From Staphylotrichum longicolle (taxonomy: Eukaryota; Ascomycota; Sordariomycetes; Sordariales; Chaetomiaceae), in contig JAHCVI010000001.1 of assembly GCA_019096155.1 (NCBI GenBank), positions 806,001 through 870,000 on the forward strand: a stretch of 64,000 nucleotides of DNA, read 5' to 3'. Position numbers and translations under genes: made by a program. This document shows positions 45,445 through 56,593 of the stretch, piece after piece. Below the pieces are notes generated by a model, which was not told the DNA's origin, did not search any database, and saw only the letters and a program-made list of their open reading frames with translations. Within the stretch, counting starts at the first letter, position 1; each line of letters starts with the position of its first letter.

Positions 45445-47042
45445 GGGCACGGGTCTGACGATTAACGAGCAAAGATGAAGACATTCAGAGCTCATTAGTA
45501 TGCCCCGCGGCTGGCATTTCGACACGCCGACGTCGTCCGACTGAATAAGGCGGGGCTTGTTTCCTTTTTTCCTGTGCAAATTATTACGTTCAAGGGAATC
45601 ATGCATCGGAGTTGGCGTTTTGACTTTTCTAGGTATTCGTTTCGGAGACTTGCGGAACCGGCCCGTTGTGGGCACCGGCGCAGAGGACGCTCCGCGGCAG
45701 GTTACTGGCGTTTGGGACCAAAGGGGCGGGTTTTGACACGTTCTGTGATCATCATTATTATCATCATTACTAGTAAGCTTTGGATCATTCGCGGTGTTTG
45801 GCAGCTTGGGTCGACCCGAGCTCTGAATACCTGTGTGTTTCTTGAGGGGGTTTGGTTCTTGGGCGTTGGCCTGGTTATGGCATTGGCTTGGATGGTTTGG
45901 TTCTGGAGGGTTGGGGAGAAGGGGGGGTGCCTCCCAGGCGGCGGACCCTACAGCGGACGGACAGGAAGGGGAGTTGGAGTTGCGTGGAACGGTAGCTTAT
46001 GATCTACAGGGCCTGGCTGGACAGAAGAAGATCGATAACACACACACCTAGGAAGAGACAAATGGATTATTGATATAGGCATGCTTGGGTTCATCTTGGT
46101 GGCTGCGAAGTGGGTGGTGTTTTGAGGGGTGGTGAGATTCAGGGGCAGATGATACTGCCATCGTAGGCCAAGATCTCCCAGCACCCTTGCCAACAGTCAC
46201 TTCGTCTTTTGCTCCCCCGCGCCATCGTCAAACCAAGGCCAGGGCGGATGGGCTACAGACAAAGATGGTGTAAACGAAGTCTGGGATACTGCAGTCATAC
46301 GGCGCGGGTTCGGGATTCGGCGACCCGCTTCGGCAGCCCGCGTGGGGAGGTCGAAGCTATGTACTAACTACTGTGTAAGCCGGGGGCGGACCCCCACGGG
46401 ACGGGACGCTCACGGCGGGTTATGGTGGGGTCTCCGGCTGAAATGGGGAAGTCGCTGGGGTGGGTGTGTGTGTGTGTGTGTCTGTGTCTCCCAGACAAGG
46501 AAAGGGGCTTGGACCCAAAACTGTGGTTGGGTGTAACCCCAACGTGTGCTCCCGGCGGGGTGGATCGCGTGAGGGACCGACGCTGCGGCGGCAGGATATG
46601 CATTGCATGCTGTGTGCTTGTCACACGGTGTCTTTTGTGTCTTGATTGTGTGCTCTCTCGCTGTCTGTCGTGTTGTCCGGCGCGGAGGTTTGCTTGCTAT
46701 TGTGTTGTTGTTTTTTTTGTGAAGGTAAATAAAGGGGAGGTTGACTGAGCTGGTGTGTTTTGTTGCCTTGTTCTGGGGTTGACAGATTGGGGGTGGTTGG
46801 TTGAAGGTGGTTTGATCACGGGCTTATTATTATAAGCTGCATTGCTCTGTCACTGGGGTTTGTTCTTTTTCCTTCTTTGGTGGACCGGGAGTGAGTTGCT
46901 AACAGGTCCAGTCTCAGACCGGCCACTCATCTGCATCTCGGAGAGCGAGACAGCTCGTCACGTCTTGTTGGCCGTTGCAATCAACACGACGTCAACAGCC
47001 CTGTACAGTATCAGAACTGCCAGGCAACACGCAGCGGCAGCC
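45445..47042. other. 1.6 kb region between ATG1 and the zeta-domain gene
   Basis: G/T-rich, with an (ATC/ATT) stretch near 45750-45772 and a GT microsatellite at 46464-46481. No gene recognised. Confidence 0.55.
46464..46481 (+). repeat. GT dinucleotide microsatellite
   Basis: Nine perfect GT units. Confidence 0.9.
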
Positions 47043-48536
47043 ATGGAAGGACATCGAGATGACGGCTTCGCGCCCACCCAGAAAACACCAACAGACGCCC
47101 CTCCTCCACAGCAACCACTTTGGGGCCCAAACTCCATCCCTGCCCAGCCCGCCACCCTATCCGCCGCTGAAATCGACCGCCTCCTCGCCTCCTGGCAGCT
47201 CACCCCCGAGCAGCACGACGCCATCCTCCGCGATGTGATTATCCCGACCGAGCTGGGGCCTTACCTGCCCGCTCCGCCGCGGGATCCGTCCACCCGTCCC
47301 TTGGTGGTGCTGGTCTTGGGCCAGACGGGCGCGGGCAAGACGCTGCTTGCGCCGCGCCTTTTGGAGGCGATGGGTATGTTGGGCTCGAGTCGAGTCGAGT
47401 TTTGTTTGTTGTTGTTGTGCCCCTTTTAGTCGTTTTTTGTTGGATGTTGTTGCATCTTTTTGTCTAAGCCCGCCGCCCTCTGATGGTCATCATTCTCCTA
47501 AAGCCCCCCTCCCCCCTTTCTTCTGTATACCCCCTCCTTTGGACAGACAATCCATCCTTTCTGACAACCTTCCCCATTATCCCCAACCCCATTCCCATCC
47601 GCACCCGCAAGACGGAACCCCCTCCCTAAAAGCACCTCAAACATATATCTCACTGACAACCCCTTAGCCACTCCTACTCAACCCGCCAACCGTCCACCCT
47701 CCACCTCATAGCCGACACCTACAAGCCCCACCACCCGCACTACACCCGCTGCCTCGCCCTCTCCCGCCCCACCACGCCTCCCCCTGGCCTCCGCCACGCG
47801 GCCCGCTGGCTGCAGGCCGTGTGCGCGCGCGCGGCGTCCGGGGGTCTCGACGTGCTCGTCGAGGCGGCGTGCCGCCGGGAGGGGGATCTGCAGCGCTTGG
47901 TCCAAGCCTTCTCTTCTCCTTTTCTTGTCTCGGAGAAGGGAGCGGGTATGACTATGACGTGCGCGTGGCGGTGCTGGCGGTGCCCGCTGCGCTGAGCCGG
48001 CTGGGGATCTTGGCGAGGTATTGGAGGAGGGCGCCCGAGGCCGGGGTGAGGGGGTTGCCTGTGCGGTTGACGCCGCGGGGGTGCATGACGAGAGTTTTGA
48101 GGGGCTGGAGGGCGGGGTGGGGTGGGTTGATGGGGGAGCTGGGGAGGAAGGGGAGGAAGGGGGCGACGGGAAGGGCGGAAAGAGGGACGGGGACGGGGAC
48201 GGGAACGGACGGGTGGACAGGATCGTGGTCGTCCGCCGGAACGGCATCGTCGTCTACTCCAACTCGCGGCGCACCGGCGGAAGAGCAGGGTGGCAGAGCC
48301 CGGCCGGCGCACTCAAGGCGCTGCGGCGCGAGCGAGCGAGGGGGCTGTCGCCCGAGGAAAGGCGGGCGGCCGAGGCGGATATCGCAATGCTCAGAGGGCT
48401 CCAGAATCCAAAGGTGGACAGGGAGATTGAGGAGATCCAGGCGCTCATGGCTGGACTGGGGACTGTGGAGGACGGGGCGGCCGACGTGACCCCCTTTGAT
48501 GCGGCCGAGTTTGTTTCGCGTGGGTTATCGTGGTAG
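47043..48536 (+). CDS. Zeta-toxin-domain P-loop kinase-like protein, frame broken
   Basis: Exon 1 is 47043-47373, followed by an intron to about 47667 (294 nt) and a second exon to the TAG at 48534-48536. The first exon has LTPEQHDAILRDVIIP and the Walker A motif GQTGAGKT, as in the zeta-toxin/PezT family and its fungal relatives. The second exon has LIADTYKPHHPHYTR (substrate-side motif), AVLAVPAALSRLGI, and a long helical end (LSPEERRAAEADIAMLRGLQ). Bacterial members phosphorylate UDP-N-acetylglucosamine; fungal homologues are common, mostly uncharacterised, and have no adjacent antitoxin. No antitoxin-like gene is seen here either. The reading frame is interrupted at about 47699-47705, 47941-47947 and 48077-48081 (a G run), each apparently by one missing base. 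So either the sequence has errors or the gene is dead. Its neighbours give no functional hint. Confidence 0.7.
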
Positions 48537-49152
48537 TGGTTATTCCGGAGCCTGGGCTCATCGTTTGCCCCTTTTTCTCGCCCTGTCTCGTCCCTCTCCC
48601 TTCCCTACAGTGAGTGCTGTTTCCATTGCGCTTGATGTGACCACCGTAGATGGAGATGCTCGTCTAGCCTCCACCAGGGTGTCACCGCTGTGACGCTGTC
48701 TGCTGTCGCTGCTCAGCCCAATTCGATATGCACCGTGCCGTGGGATGCTGTGTGTTCCCCTGAAAAAAGGAGCCGCTAGAGACTTAGTTGGGCAAGAAAG
48801 CGCCCAATGATCACCACCGAGTGCAGCTTGGTGCGGCGCGAAGGATGCAGGAGCCTGAAAGAGCCGCGAGGATCCTGCTGCGCCCGCCGCCCATGTTGAT
48901 CCGTGCAGGAGGATCATGGGGGCCTGCCCGAGCTGGGTTTGTTTTTTGTGGCAACGGAGATTTATGTGCTAGACCCCTAATTCGTATGCATATAATTTGA
49001 AGCTTGTCCCGGTTCCTCTTTTGTTCTATCTACAGACAGAAACTACACAACCTTCCGTTGTGTGAGGACTGTACCGTGACCCTTGAGGTCTGAACTCTCC
49101 GTCTTGGACCGAGTTCAGCTGCAATCACGCGCAGGATAGATATAAAAATCAA
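48537..49152. other. Intergenic region
   Basis: Between two plus-strand genes. No feature recognised. Confidence 0.6.
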
Positions 49153-51317
49153 ATGGACCGCCATCACCGCCTCCAAAAGGGCTACAGCGCCGTCTCGGTG
49201 CACGAACCCAGGCGTGACGACAGAAACCAGGGCGCTCCCACGAGCGGGACTCGCGGCGAACCCAAGTCGGCATGGGCCAAACTGACCCAAACATGGATCT
49301 TGGAGTTTGGCGGTTTCGTTGCCGCTCTCCTCTGCCTGGCGGCCACGGGGGCCTTGCTGTGGCTTTACGACGACCAGCTGGTGCCCAAGTGGCCCGTCAC
49401 GCTCAACTTTGTCCTTTCACTCTTGGGCAACGTCGCCTTCGCCGGGACCCTCTTTGGTGTCCATGCCTCCGTTGCCCAGTCCAAATGGATCTGGTTTGCG
49501 AAGCGACCCCGGCCCATGGCTGAGCTTGCCACCTTCCAGAAGGCCAGAGGGGGCGCGGTTGGAGCCGTCCAGCTTCTGTTCGCCGCAGGTACGCAGTGAG
49601 TCCACTCTCGTGTTCTGTCTTTGCCTTGGGAGTATATGCTGACGGAGGGCAACCTGATAATAGCGTCGTTGTCACTACCGCGTCCCTAGCCATCGTGATG
49701 GGCATGCTCTGGGGCCCCTTCACCCAGAACCTCATCCGGTATGAGTCGGGAATCATCACAGCAGCCGGCGAAACAGCTCTTCTCAGCCGCAGCGTCGAGT
49801 ATAGTGGACGCGGCATCCCGATCGACTTTCAATGTAAGCTTCACGTGGTGTAGTACAGATAAGAAAACGAAGAAGGACAACGACGACGACTAACCATAAA
49901 GGGTTGTGACCTGCTAGCATACCATCAAGACCCCTTCCTGGAACTCAACATGATGAGCGCACTCATCACGGCGCCGAACGACGACGTCAACCTGCCCAGG
50001 TTCTTTTGCAGCACGGGGAACTGCACATGGGCTCCAACCGCGACGCTGGGGTTTTGCGCGCAATGCACCGACATCACATCGCAGATCGACCTTGCGTGCC
50101 AAACCCGTGACAGAACAGCCGGATCAAGTACCAGGGTGGCCCAGACGTGCACGGCAACCCTGCGGGGGGGCACAGCTGGGTTGTACTTCATCGGCACCGA
50201 CGAGGCTTTTGAGAGTCTGATGAACGTCACGCAGGTCGGGGGCAAGGAAGGACTGCGATACCACTCCATCCGCATGCTACCCCCCTACACCATGAGCTCC
50301 GCCCCTAGGCGACCCGTCACCCAGGCCAACTTCAGCGCCACCGAGTGCTCCCTGAGTCCCTGCGTGCTGAGCATCCAAGCGTCCGTCCGCAGCGGCATCT
50401 ACAACGAGACGCTGCTCGACACCTTCACCGAGTCACCCCCTCCCGGCCGCTCCTGGCTCGCGCACAAGCTCCAGCCCCCCTGGGGCCCCGAGCGCGGCAT
50501 CGACCCCGCGGCCAACCTGTCCTTCGGCCTCGACCCGGCACTGGAGGCGGACTGGACGAGCAGCGGGTTCCTGCTCCAGAACAAGACCATCCCGGGCTGG
50601 GCGACCACGCGCGACGGACACACGGGCATCGACTTTTGCACCGACCGGCTCGCCAACGGATGCACCAGGGGCAGCCCGATGCCGGGGTACATCTTCAACG
50701 CCAACTACACGCCGGCCGCGTGCGGCAGCCCCAACGCCGACACCTTCGCGTGCGCCATGCGCGGCATCGCCGCGGCCATGACCAAGACGGTTCGCGGCGC
50801 GGGCGTCATCGCCCACGGCACCGGCACCGACACCGGCGCCGGCGTCGGCGAAGAGTATCTCGTGCGGGGCCGCGCCGAGACCGCCGCCACGTTCGTCCGC
50901 GGCCAGTGGTACTGGATCGCCCTGCCGTGCGCCGTCTGGGTGCTCGGGCTCGTCGCCTGGGTCGTCGTGGCCGTCCAGACGCGCCGCATGCGCCTGCCGA
51001 CCTGGCGCGACGACCCCCTGCCGCTTGCGTTTCTGTATCGCGAGGGCGGCGGCGACGAAGACCACCACCACCACCACCACCACCACCACCGTAGGGGGTC
51101 GAGGAGCGCGGCGGCGGCGGCGGCGCAGACACAGCTGCGTGATGATGATGCGTTTCTTGCGGCCGACGGCTACTCGAGCTGGGCGTATGAGAAGGTCGCC
51201 GAGGGGATGGTCGTGCAGCTGCAGGAGGTGTCTGCTCGACCTGGGGGCCGGGGGAGGATGATGCGCCTGGTGCGGACAACAGAAAACGGGGTAAACGTCA
51301 TAAATCGGCGAGATTGA
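49153..51317 (+). CDS. DUF3176 integral membrane protein
   Basis: Exons 49153-49595, 49664-49833 and 49918-51317; 670 aa. The fungal DUF3176 pattern is clear: a basic/polar N-terminus; WILEFGGFVAALLCLAATGALLW (first helix); NFVLSLLGNVAFAGTLFGV (second); the KWIWFAKRPRPMAEL block; GMLWGPFTQNLIRY (third); a large Cys-rich and N-glycosylation-site-rich outer region (CSTGNCTWAP, CAQC, FSATECSLSPCVLSIQASV); and a last helix WIALPCAVWVLGLVAWVVVAV followed by MRLPTWRDDPLPL. Function is unknown. The cytosolic tail contains a run of nine His and an Ala run, both from microsatellite-like codons. The exon 1 donor is GTGAGT at 49596, because only this fits the phase of the next acceptor. Confidence 0.88.
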
Positions 51318-51533
51318 TGGCAAGTTTCTCGTTCGCGTGAGACTGGAGGTTCCAATACAGGTGCCACCATGACATATCACGCGGCGTCGGCTCGCCCGGC
51401 TTCGCTTCACACTTCACAACTGAAAGGGGCAAAGCATGGCCACATTGGGGTCTATTATCATGCACGTCAACCGTTCTACGGTCTATTATCTTTCCATCAT
51501 CTAATGGCATATCATGCGTCAAAAATCCACTCG

Positions 51534-51605
51534 CTAAAGCATATACCTAAACTCGGGGTTCATATCCTGCATCGCCGTTAGCAACCCGCTCACTCTGTCA
51601 GAGAG

Positions 51606-51641
<36 letters not shown>

Positions 51642-53415
51642 ACCCCGAGATCCATCTTCTCGCTCTCGGTCAGGTTCAGGTTGTGCACCTGCCTGCTCCG
51701 CTTCCTGTTCTCCCACGTGATGGCGACGGCGTAGCCGACACAGGCCAGGATGCTCAGGCAGATGAAGGAGACGCAGATGGCGTAGCCCTTGGTGTAGAAG
51801 GGCGCGTCGGTCGAGACGAACGAGTACGTCGAGATGATGCCGCCGATGTTGCCGAAGCCTGGGTTTGTCCTGTCAGTACACTCTGCACAATATTCGACTA
51901 GACAATAGAAAAAAGGGCCCTTACCAATCTGCCAGGCACTCCCGATGGCGCGCCGGTGGTGCCCGCCCAGGTTCATGTTGTACCAGCACACAATGACGGG
52001 CATGGCCGAGTAGGTGCCCATGCAGATGAGGAACAGCGCGGCGTACTGCACGGGCAGGTTGTCGTGGACGTTGATGAGGATGCCGAAGCCCGAGATGGCG
52101 ATGCAGATGGCGCCCATGACGAACGAGAAGCGGTGCTTGGCCCAGTCGGACGCGACGGCGACGACCATGGCGAACCCAAAGGCCACGGCCCAGGGCGGGA
52201 CCGAGCGCAGCTGCGTGGTGATGGCGTCGTACTTGTAGCTCTGGATGATGGTGGGCGCAAAGTAGGCGTACGAGTAGGCCGGCACGATCAGGCCAAAGTA
52301 CATGAAGCCGCCGAGCCAGATCTTGTAGTCGGACAGGACGGTGCCGACGTCGCGCAGCGTGATCTTGCGCTCGGCCGCGCTGTGGCCCTGCTCGGCCCGG
52401 AGCCGCGCCTTGACAAACTCGCGCTCGTCGTCGCGGAGCCACGTCTGCCCGCGTCTTGTCAGCCACCGCAAAATCACACCCTTTTTCTTTACTAAACGCC
52501 ATCACGTACCGTCTGCTCGGGGAACGAGGGAAAGGTAAACAGGAAGATGAGGCCGACAAGGACGGTGAAACAGCCCTCGAGAATAAAGATCCAGCGCCAG
52601 CCGCGGTAGCCGTGCAGGTAGTCCATCTTGCCGATGGCCGAGGCCAGCAGACCACCAAAGGCGCCGGCGAGCGAGGTGGACGAGAAGAAGAAGGAGAAGC
52701 GCTTCTGGGCCTCGTGGCGGCGGTACCAGCACGAGAGCAAGAAGAAGCAGCCCGGGAACATGACGGACTCGAAGACGCCGAGGAAGAAGCGGGTGGCGAG
52801 CAGGCCGCTGTAGTTCTGCACGAGCCCCTGCAGGGCCGTGACGGCGCCGAAGCCGATGCAGCAGATGGACAGCCAGACGCGGGGCGAGAAGTGCTTGAGC
52901 AGGATGTTGGACGGGATCTCGCAGAGGATGTAGGGGACGAAGAAGATGACGAGCGCCGTGTTGTACTGCGTGCCGTGCATGTCGAGGTCCTTCTCGAGGC
53001 CGAAGGCGCGGGCGTTGGCGATGTTGACGCGGTCCAGGAAGGCCATGAGGTAGAGGATGACCACGAACGGGATGAGGTGCATGTCGATCCGCATCGTGAT
53101 CTTGCGCTCCGTGGTGTGCGGCGGGCAGACGACCTCGACGGACGAGACCGAGGCCGAGTCATAAGGGGGCGCGCCATCCTGAACGACCGGGGCGGTGCCG
53201 GCGGCGTACCGCTTGGCGTCCTCCTCGTCCGACGCTGTGTGGAGTTAGACGGGCTGATATCGTGGGGGAGGGGGAGGGGGGCGGAGGAGAGTGGTCGACA
53301 CCGGAGTGCCGGTGGATAGTGACAAGCAATGCAGCGTGGTGCTTGGGCTGATGATGGATCCGTGTAACATGGACAGACGAAAACAACAAGACATACCGTG
53401 CTTGAGTTCCGACAT
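51534..53415 (-). CDS. MFS transporter, Dal5-like anion:cation symporter family
   Basis: Exons 53415-53397, 53234-52510, 52444-51925, 51858-51644 and 51566-51534; 503 aa. Dal5-type fungal permeases move allantoate, nicotinate, pantothenate or similar carboxylates across the plasma membrane; the substrate here is not determined. Seen: IPFVVILYLMAFLDRVNIANA (TM1, with the family's DRxNIxxA), VIFFVPYILCEIPSN, RFFLGVFESVMFPGCFFLLSCWY, FGGLLASAIG, GWRWIFILEG, KIWLGGFMYFGLIVPAYSY, and the typical tail MNPEFRYML. The first exon codes only MSELKH plus one base. The last intron (77 nt) is mostly a T33 run on the coding strand. The frame is intact. Confidence 0.92.
51606..51638 (+). repeat. A33 homopolymer (T33 on the coding strand) in the last MFS intron
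   Basis: Thirty-three consecutive A's; on the minus strand the T run starts immediately after the GTGAG donor. Confidence 0.9.
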
Positions 53416-54154
53416 GGCTGCACTGCGCGACTGTGACCGTTCTCAACCTGACAGAGCTCAATCCAGCGAGCTTCCACGACCCTTTCCAGCGGGTACTCTC
53501 AACAACGGGCCTGGCGTGGGCGAGGAGGGGAGCGGAAGGGGGTGATGAAGGGGAGAGCGAGTGAGGACGAGGGGACGACGACGGTGACACGACGGCGGAT
53601 TTATAACAGGCCGCACGACGGTCCCCCGGTCTGCACTCTCTCACTCTCTGGCAGCGTCGCACGACGGGAGTTGCTGGTGATCGGCATTGCCTCCGCATTT
53701 TGGACGCCAGTGGCCCGGGATCGGGGATGCGTGTAAACCACCTTCCGGATTCAGGTTAAGGTACCCTGGCGAGCCTGGGGCCATGTCAGAAACCATGTGC
53801 GGGATGGATGGGGAACGACAGGATTCGGTGGAGGCGAACGGGGGAGTCCATCTCCACACACGCTGAGTGTTGCCCCTACAGGTACAGACACAGTCTGACA
53901 GCAACTTACACGTGCAGCTCGACTTACTAGCCTGCAAATTGCCCGAGTGGCGAGCTGATTTTTTTTTGTTGGAGGGCAGCTTACTGATGGGTCGTCGGCG
54001 ATGGCACCTATACTGGACTTGACATTTACTGTCACATCCCGAAGCCAACACAAGCAACGCCCAGACACGCGCCCCCTGTGGTGGCTTTGCGCCACCGATC
54101 GATCGGACCTGAGAACCACGCATGGTTGGCATGCGAGGCATGGTTGGGGATGCA

Positions 54155-54188
54155 GTGGCTCGAAGTGGCTCGAAGTGGCTCGAAGTGG
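54155..54188 (+). repeat. 10-bp tandem repeat
   Basis: Unit GTGGCTCGAA three times, plus a partial copy. Confidence 0.85.
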
Positions 54189-56122
54189 ATGCGCGCGTTC
54201 CTGTGAAGGTTGGCAGCCCCGAGCCGGCCATGTCCCGGTTGGTCGCCCGCGGCAGGCTAGCGGGTTGGCAGCTCGGTCTTGTCGCCCAGGCTGACGTTCA
54301 GACCCGGACGAGCGGACTCGAGGGCAGCTCGGCAGGTCGACGACAGGTTCTCGAACCCGGCTCGGCAGCGGTCGGTGGGTCCCGCCATCGATTTGGGGGT
54401 TCGTGTTGTTCCCTTTCAAGGCCCCTTTGCCCCCCTGGAGCCCCCCGTTGGGAGCTGCCGGGGCCAGCTTGCCTGTTGTGGCATGTTTTCCCTTCAAAAA
54501 GTGGAATTGGCATGCAGTTGAAATCGCCAAGAGGATTCCTTCCCCCGACTTTCGGCCACTTCTGGTTGCATGGCAGCATTGGCAGGTTCGGGTCAGCATG
54601 TGCCCGCCATGCAGGGCTAGGTCGTTCCTGCCGCCTGCATTTGCCGCGGGACTGGACATGCAGTGGCAAACCTGTCTGTCTTTTTGAATTGTGTCTGGGC
54701 TTGTAGCTTTGATTTGCGATTTTGCAATGATTTGTGAAAACAACCAACTCTCAACATCATCATCGGACACCACCGACAGATGCTGCGTGTTCGGCCCGGT
54801 CAACTGCCGGCTGAGTGGGGCCGGCGACGGACCGGAGCAATGTGTGTGGAGAGGAAGGAAGCACAAGATATCAAAAGAGATGAGTCAAGGGGGGGTCTCA
54901 ACGGAAGAAAGGGAAATTTTTCGACCTCGGTTTCGGGAACAACAATTTGGCCTGTGTCCTGCACACTATAAGTTAGAGTTAACTCGCCAACCAAAGAGGA
55001 ATGGAAGCCTCGAGTCCCGGAGTGTTCTCGCCTCGCTCAGCTCCCCATAGCTCACCAGAGCTAACGTTAAACCAAAGCTAGGCTGACGTTAGCGAGGCAA
55101 TGGGCCCAGGTAAGCTTTTCCCCAGCCTGGGGCGCTCGCCGAGGCAGGCCCCGGACCCCTGTCCCAGGCTGCGTTGCCCAGGCTCCCAGGCCAACCACCC
55201 ACCCACACCCCCAACTTGAAGCTCCGCACCATCCATGCCCACGCCAAGCTCGAGATTTTGCGGGGAAAAGTGGGCTACTGGAAGCCAATCCCCGCACTTG
55301 CGACCTTGTTTCCCCCCCAAGCACCAAGAAACCACACCAAACACGACCTCGGGACTCCAACCGATCACCCACGCCCGCCTTGGTCTGACTCCCGGGGGTG
55401 CGCGCGCGGGGCGGCTTGCACCGGTCTTGGGTGCGGCGCTACTGTGTAGCCCACCCAGCGTTATGCCGTATCCAGCATGCCGGCGCGCTAGGCGCGTTCC
55501 GCACTCGAGGGGAATCCGGGGTAGTGCGGCGTGGAGGGTGTTCCGCTGCGGCTTTCGCTGGATATGGGGATGGGGAAGACTAAGTAACGTGGTTGTTTGT
55601 TGAGGAGTGGTGGGTATTAGTCGGCGGATGAGGTGCGCAGCATGCAATGGTGTCGAATGTGGAGTTGCAGCACTCACTGAGGTGCTGAACGTTTCGTCTT
55701 CCGGGATGGAGGCTGAAAGTTCAGAGACGGCAAAGACGAACCCATCGCTGCTTGCTTCTCAATTCCAACTCCTCCGCATGTCGTCTCGACAGGCCATCAT
55801 TGTGAAGTCGCTATGGGGGACTTGGAGACCTCCCCACCGAGAAGAACACAAACACTAACCACACAGCACACCAAAGCCACCACAACTCCAACCTTCCAAT
55901 CACATCACCACCACACGTTCACTTACCCACTCATCAAACCCTCAGAACACAACGCAACAAACAACACAACGGGGAATCATCTTCTTTTTTTAAACCTATC
56001 AAGACCTCCCTTCCTTCACATGAATCATATAAACCGCCACAGCCAAGAACCAAAAGTGAAAAAAAAAAAGTAAAAGAAAAAGAAAACTCTTGGGGTATCC
56101 GCGTTCATCCGCCGGACATTAC

Positions 56123-56136
56123 CACACACACACACA

Positions 56137-56169
<33 letters not shown>
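56123..56169 (+). repeat. Compound CA/CT/CA microsatellite
   Basis: (CA)n, then (CT)n, then (CA)n, in the likely RhoGAP 3' UTR. Confidence 0.9.
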
Positions 56170-56593
56170 GCACAGACACCGTGACATCTCGCATCCCGCC
56201 CATATCAATTCGCGCGTGCACGCCATTTGGATGCCGAAAAGGAAGAAAAGAGAAGAAGAAAACCGCTCCGCTGTGCTCTGCTGTCCGTCTGTGTCCTGAT
56301 CTGTTTGCATGTGATGTGGCAAGGGGCAACATCCCCGTCGTCTTACGAACCGAACACAAAAAAAACACAGCCATGCCCAGAATATCTAAAACCGCCCTGA
56401 CATACCAAGTCTTTCAAAGTGAACAGAACGAGAGTGTAAAAAAAAATCAAAAAAGGGGGGGAGGTACATGCTGAAAAATTCGTAACGGCGTTGGACTCAT
56501 TGGTGGGTAAGTGGGTAGGTAGAAAGGGAGAGGGAGTAGAGGTACGTGGTAAGGGGAGAGTGTGCATCACTCCCGCGGGGCATGTATGTATCA

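Larger units (their letters stand above)
53416..56593. other. 3.2 kb region upstream of the MFS gene
   Basis: Open frames up to 371 codons (53751-54866, minus) have no domain and non-genic composition. Contains a 10-bp tandem repeat near 54155-54188, a split inverted repeat at 55030-55098 and a CA/CT microsatellite at 56123-56169. The right end is the 3' flank of the RhoGAP gene. Confidence 0.5.

Noticed and set aside
53751..54866. Minus-strand open frame of 371 codons
   Set aside because: No motif, mixed Cys/His/Arg/Pro-rich composition, overlaps tandem repeats, and other frames are open at the same place.
55030..55098. Possible transposon terminal repeats
   Set aside because: Arms are only 8 bp with no target-site duplication, no transposase and no second copy in the window.
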